From: a bacterium | GTDB taxonomy: Bacteria > JAHJDO01 | Assembly (NCBI GenBank): GCA_030671985.1 | Contig: DAOVHI010000052.1 | Coordinates: forward strand, 1 to 8,999 | Length of the DNA stretch: 8,999 bases | Reading direction: 5' to 3' | Shown: positions 7,448 through 8,999 of the stretch, in pieces | How positions within the stretch are numbered: the stretch's first letter is position 1 | Layout of the letters: each line of letters opens with the position of its first letter | Position numbers and translations under genes: made by a program | The notes under the pieces: generated by a model | The model's database searches: none | Seen by the model: only the letters and a program-made list of their open reading frames with translations | Told to the model about the DNA's origin: nothing

Positions 7448-7849
7448 TCACTCGTAATCCCAAAGAGAGAAATTTTCATTATGAAATATTTTTAAGGTTC
7501 TTTCTACAATCTTTGCCATATTCTTGACACTTGGAACTGCCGGTGAATGAATATCCCAAACGCCTAACCCTATCTGTCTTTTAAAATTCATTCCTTCAAA
7601 GTATCTTATAATATCGCCTTTGCTTCTGGATGCCTCAATAGTAATTACATCAAAATCCATCTTTTGAATATACTTTACAATCTCATTAAATTCGAAATAA
7701 CACATATGAGTATGGATTTAAGTCTCAGCCTACAAGCAAAGCGCAATTTGATAACTTACCTGATCAATAGAAATATCTTCTCTTACATAACTCCATGCCA
7801 GAATTGTAATTGGTCCTGTCAGCATTCCTTTCACTGGTTTTTTATCTTC
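7448..7849 (-). pseudogene. metE: Remnant of cobalamin-independent methionine synthase, internally deleted and truncated at both ends
   Basis: MetE moves a methyl group from methyl-THF to homocysteine. Only catalytic-domain pieces remain. Piece 1 (about 7733-7849) reads [22 protein letters not shown] and QIAL, matching the [14 protein letters not shown] block. Two in-frame stops follow (TAG 7730-7732, TAA 7718-7720). Piece 2 (from about 7717) reads [38 protein letters not shown] and then SLWDYE-stop. Compared with E. coli MetE, about 50 residues between QIALALR and TQIHTHMCY are missing, including IIQIDEPALREG. The His and Cys of HMC and the Glu of IEAS (zinc ligands) survive, but the fourth ligand Cys in NPDCGLKTR is lost. 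The N-terminal ~500 residues are absent. The remnant abuts thyX. It cannot encode an active enzyme. Confidence 0.88.
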
Positions 7850-8391
7850 CTAGCATATCCTTTTTTAAAGGAGCAAGGCCGCAAGAAAACTTGTCTTCCG
7901 GACAATACCCAAGTCTTAAACATTTTTGTCTCTGCCGCTTGAGGCAAAACATATCTTGCGTCCTGAAGCGATGTTGTTTGTAATATTGCGTTATAAGCTT
8001 TCGGAATTTCGTCCATAATATTTTGAAATTGTTTTTTTGGATTTTCATCTTTATCGATAGATGGCGGAACTATATATTCAAAATTGTTTTCTTTCACATA
8101 ACGCTGACTTTGCTGGGAATATGAAGCAATTCTGTGCCTTACGAGCTGATGCGTTAATGCCCTCGATACGCCTTCAATCGCAAAAGTAAATTTCACATGT
8201 TCAAGCGGGCTTAAATGACCTGAATTTATTATTATTTTTATAAATTCTTCTTGCTTACCAGAGTTCTTTTCGTTTTTTAAAATCTCTCCAGCAAATTCAG
8301 GCGAATAACACTGGCGAGCTGAAGAATAAATCACAGAAAGCTCGTTTTGAGTAACCTCAAGAAGCTGCACATTTAATTTAGATTGTTCCAC
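7842..8391 (-). pseudogene. thyX: Flavin-dependent thymidylate synthase with internal deletion and frameshift
   Basis: ThyX makes dTMP from dUMP using methylene-THF, FAD and NAD(P)H. The head (8391 down to about 7921) is well preserved: SARQCYSP, SPLEHVKFTFAIEGVSRAL, and the family motif RHRIASYSQQSQR at residues 85-97, then DARYVLPQAAETK near 144-156. The expected region with the NAR and AQWEI motifs, which complete the substrate and flavin sites, is missing. Reading on in the same frame gives 29 unrelated residues to a stop at 7831. In a neighbouring frame the sequence just after the break reads CLRLGYCPEDKFSCG and ends at 7842; this matches the Cys-rich tail (GPxC..GxCPEGKxSCG) of many ThyX proteins. 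So a deletion of about 150 bp that is not a multiple of three removed the middle. Start: GTG 8391, with a weak upstream GGGAT; a second GTG lies seven codons in. It is very probably inactive. Confidence 0.88.
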
Positions 8392-8416
8392 TTTTTATCC
8401 CACGTAAATTTACTGA

Positions 8417-8422
8417 ATTATA
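8417..8422 (-). promoter_or_regulatory. TATAAT-like -10 upstream of thyX
   Basis: On the minus strand TATAAT lies about 26 nt upstream of the GTG at 8391. The matching -35 is poor (TTCGCA-like at 18 bp, inside the neighbouring palindrome). It suggests thyX once had its own promoter rather than relying on metF read-through. Confidence 0.3.
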
Positions 8423-8432
8423 TCATAGTGCT

Positions 8433-8493
8433 TTTGTCATTGCGAACCAAACCAATGAGATTGCCGCGGGACTTTGTTCCCCGCAATGACAAA
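8433..8493. repeat. Palindromic REP/MITE-like element with 12-bp perfect arms
   Basis: TTTGTCATTGCG (8433-8444) and CGCAATGACAAA (8482-8493) are perfect inverted repeats enclosing 37 bp. The interior holds AATGAGATTGCCGCGGG and TTCCCCGC, which can form a second, imperfect hairpin. The TGTCATTGCG...CGCAATGACA frame is that of small dispersed repeats seen in many environmental bacterial genomes; I recognise the type from memory. It lies between the metF-like gene and thyX, where transcription runs leftward, and an RNA of it would fold as a strong stem, so it might also act as a processing site or terminator. No transposase is present. Confidence 0.75.
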
Positions 8494-8547
8494 TAAAAAA
8501 GCCCAATCTGCAATGTTACGAAGTTTTATTTTTTCGTCAATAGACAT
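8437..8547 (-). other. Small ORF after metF, running into the palindromic repeat
   Basis: An ATG-started frame of 36 residues begins 6 bp after the metF-like stop codon: MSIDEKIKLRNIADWAF, then residues encoded by the palindrome, ending at a TGA inside its far arm. The first 17 residues look like the start of an ordinary protein (charged, helical), whereas the rest is repeat sequence. It may be the stump of a gene cut by the repeat, or chance. No good ribosome site is seen: GAGAA lies too far, about 14 nt upstream. I do not recognise a family. Confidence 0.25.
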
Positions 8548-8553
8548 TTTAAA

Positions 8554-8999
8554 TTAATTTCTCAAAATGGACAAGACCTCTATTGCCGCAGAAACTCTAC
8601 CGAACGGGGGCATTATATATACGCCATCCACCATGTTTTTTGCTTCAAGAAGTGCTTCTTGAGCTATGCGAATACCTTCTTTTTTTGCTTCATCTTCCCG
8701 AGCATAAGAATGTATGCGCGACAATATCTTTTTGGGAATAGACATGCCGGGAACCTCATTGTGAAGAAAATCTGCGTTTCGCGCGCTGGCTAATGGCAAA
8801 ATGCCAACGAGAATAGGTATTTTATGGGAAGAAACTTTATCCAAAAAGGTTTCAAGAAGCTTTATAGTATAAACAGGCTGGGTCAAAGCATATTCTGCGC
8901 CGGCATCCACCTTGCGCTTAAATCGATCTATCTCTTTATCCAGATTAATAGCTCCCGGATTGGCTCCTATGCCAACCAAAAATTTTGTAGCTGCTCCTA
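8554..8999 (-). CDS. Methylenetetrahydrofolate reductase domain (MetF/YitJ-type), 5' part outside window
   Basis: The C-terminal 148 codons or so of a gene entering from the right edge; the frame is open to base 8999. It reduces methylene-THF to methyl-THF on a flavin. Seen: GAATKFLVGIGANPGA, then AGAEYALTQPVY (the TQP motif of the MTHFR barrel), PILVGILPLASARNADFLHNEV matching the PI.AGI.PL.S..NA.F...EVPG pattern, and GVYIMPPFGR near the end. These variants match MTHFR domains of the YitJ kind (homocysteine methyltransferase-MTHFR fusions) better than E. coli MetF, but the N-terminal part needed to tell fusion from stand-alone is not in the window. The 3' end looks complete. In some acetogens MetF works with HdrA and MvhD proteins, as found beyond folD here. 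A TTG within the frame near 8979 is internal, not a start. Confidence 0.9.
   Translation of the reverse strand, partial: GAATKFLVGIGANPGAINLDKEIDRFKRKVDAGAEYALTQPVYTIKLLETFLDKVSSHKIPILVGILPLASARNADFLHNEVPGMSIPKKILSRIHSYAREDEAKKEGIRIAQEALLEAKNMVDGVYIMPPFGRVSAAIEVLSILRN

Noticed and set aside
7480-7500. TTTCA-TTA-TGAAA hairpin followed by T-rich sequence after folD, considered as terminator
   Set aside because: Only five A/T-rich base pairs, and it lies inside the metE remnant; too weak to call.
7664-7942. Plus-strand frame across the thyX/metE boundary
   Set aside because: It is antisense to recognisable ThyX and MetE codons on the minus strand and has no recognisable motif.
1-8999. Search for tRNA, rRNA, CRISPR array, insertion sequence or replication origin
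   Set aside because: No cloverleaf arms, regularly spaced repeats, transposase motifs or DnaA-box clusters were noticed by eye on either strand.

Overview
The window reads as a chromosomal segment of an anaerobic, fairly AT-rich bacterium. Two HdrA-type flavoproteins and an MvhD-type iron-sulfur protein sit directly upstream of folD, with the C-terminal half of a MetF-type methylenetetrahydrofolate reductase on the far side. This combination is typical of lineages that run, or descend from, a Wood-Ljungdahl methyl branch: acetogens and many uncultured phyla such as Omnitrophota. The phylum is my inference; nothing in the window fixes it.

Layout, plus strand: (1) bases 1-1560, purH cut at its 5' end by the window edge. 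(2) Bases 1584-3422, a membrane-anchored C45 / acyl-CoA:6-aminopenicillanate acyltransferase-family protein with a large N-terminal region I cannot assign. (3) About 3470-3796, the C-terminal remnant of an alpha/beta hydrolase. (4) Bases 3928-7435, a tight run hdrA-like 1, hdrA-like 2, mvhD-like and folD, with junctions of -4, +7 and +16 bp, so probably one operon.

Layout, minus strand, converging on folD: (5) the window ends inside a metF-like gene (8554-8999). (6) It is followed by a tiny ORF that runs into a 61-bp imperfect palindrome of the TGTCATTGCG...CGCAATGACA type. (7) Next is a thyX in which both the N-terminal two thirds and the Cys-rich C-terminal tail are recognisable, but the middle is gone and the two parts lie in different frames. 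(8) Last is a metE remnant with no N-terminal half, an internal deletion with two in-frame stops, and a lost C-terminus. It ends 12 bp from the folD stop codon.

The main biological story is a redox module for one-carbon metabolism. The first HdrA-like protein keeps the HdrA cysteine motif. The second lacks it but carries two C-terminal [4Fe-4S] ferredoxin motifs. The MvhD-like protein would be the small electron carrier. This resembles QmoA/QmoB cut into separate polypeptides, without HdrB, HdrC or QmoC in view. FolD (methylene-/methenyl-THF) is co-transcribed, and MetF (methylene- to methyl-THF) is nearby. The second story is decay: two folate-dependent genes, thyX and metE, have been shredded by several deletions between folD and metF.
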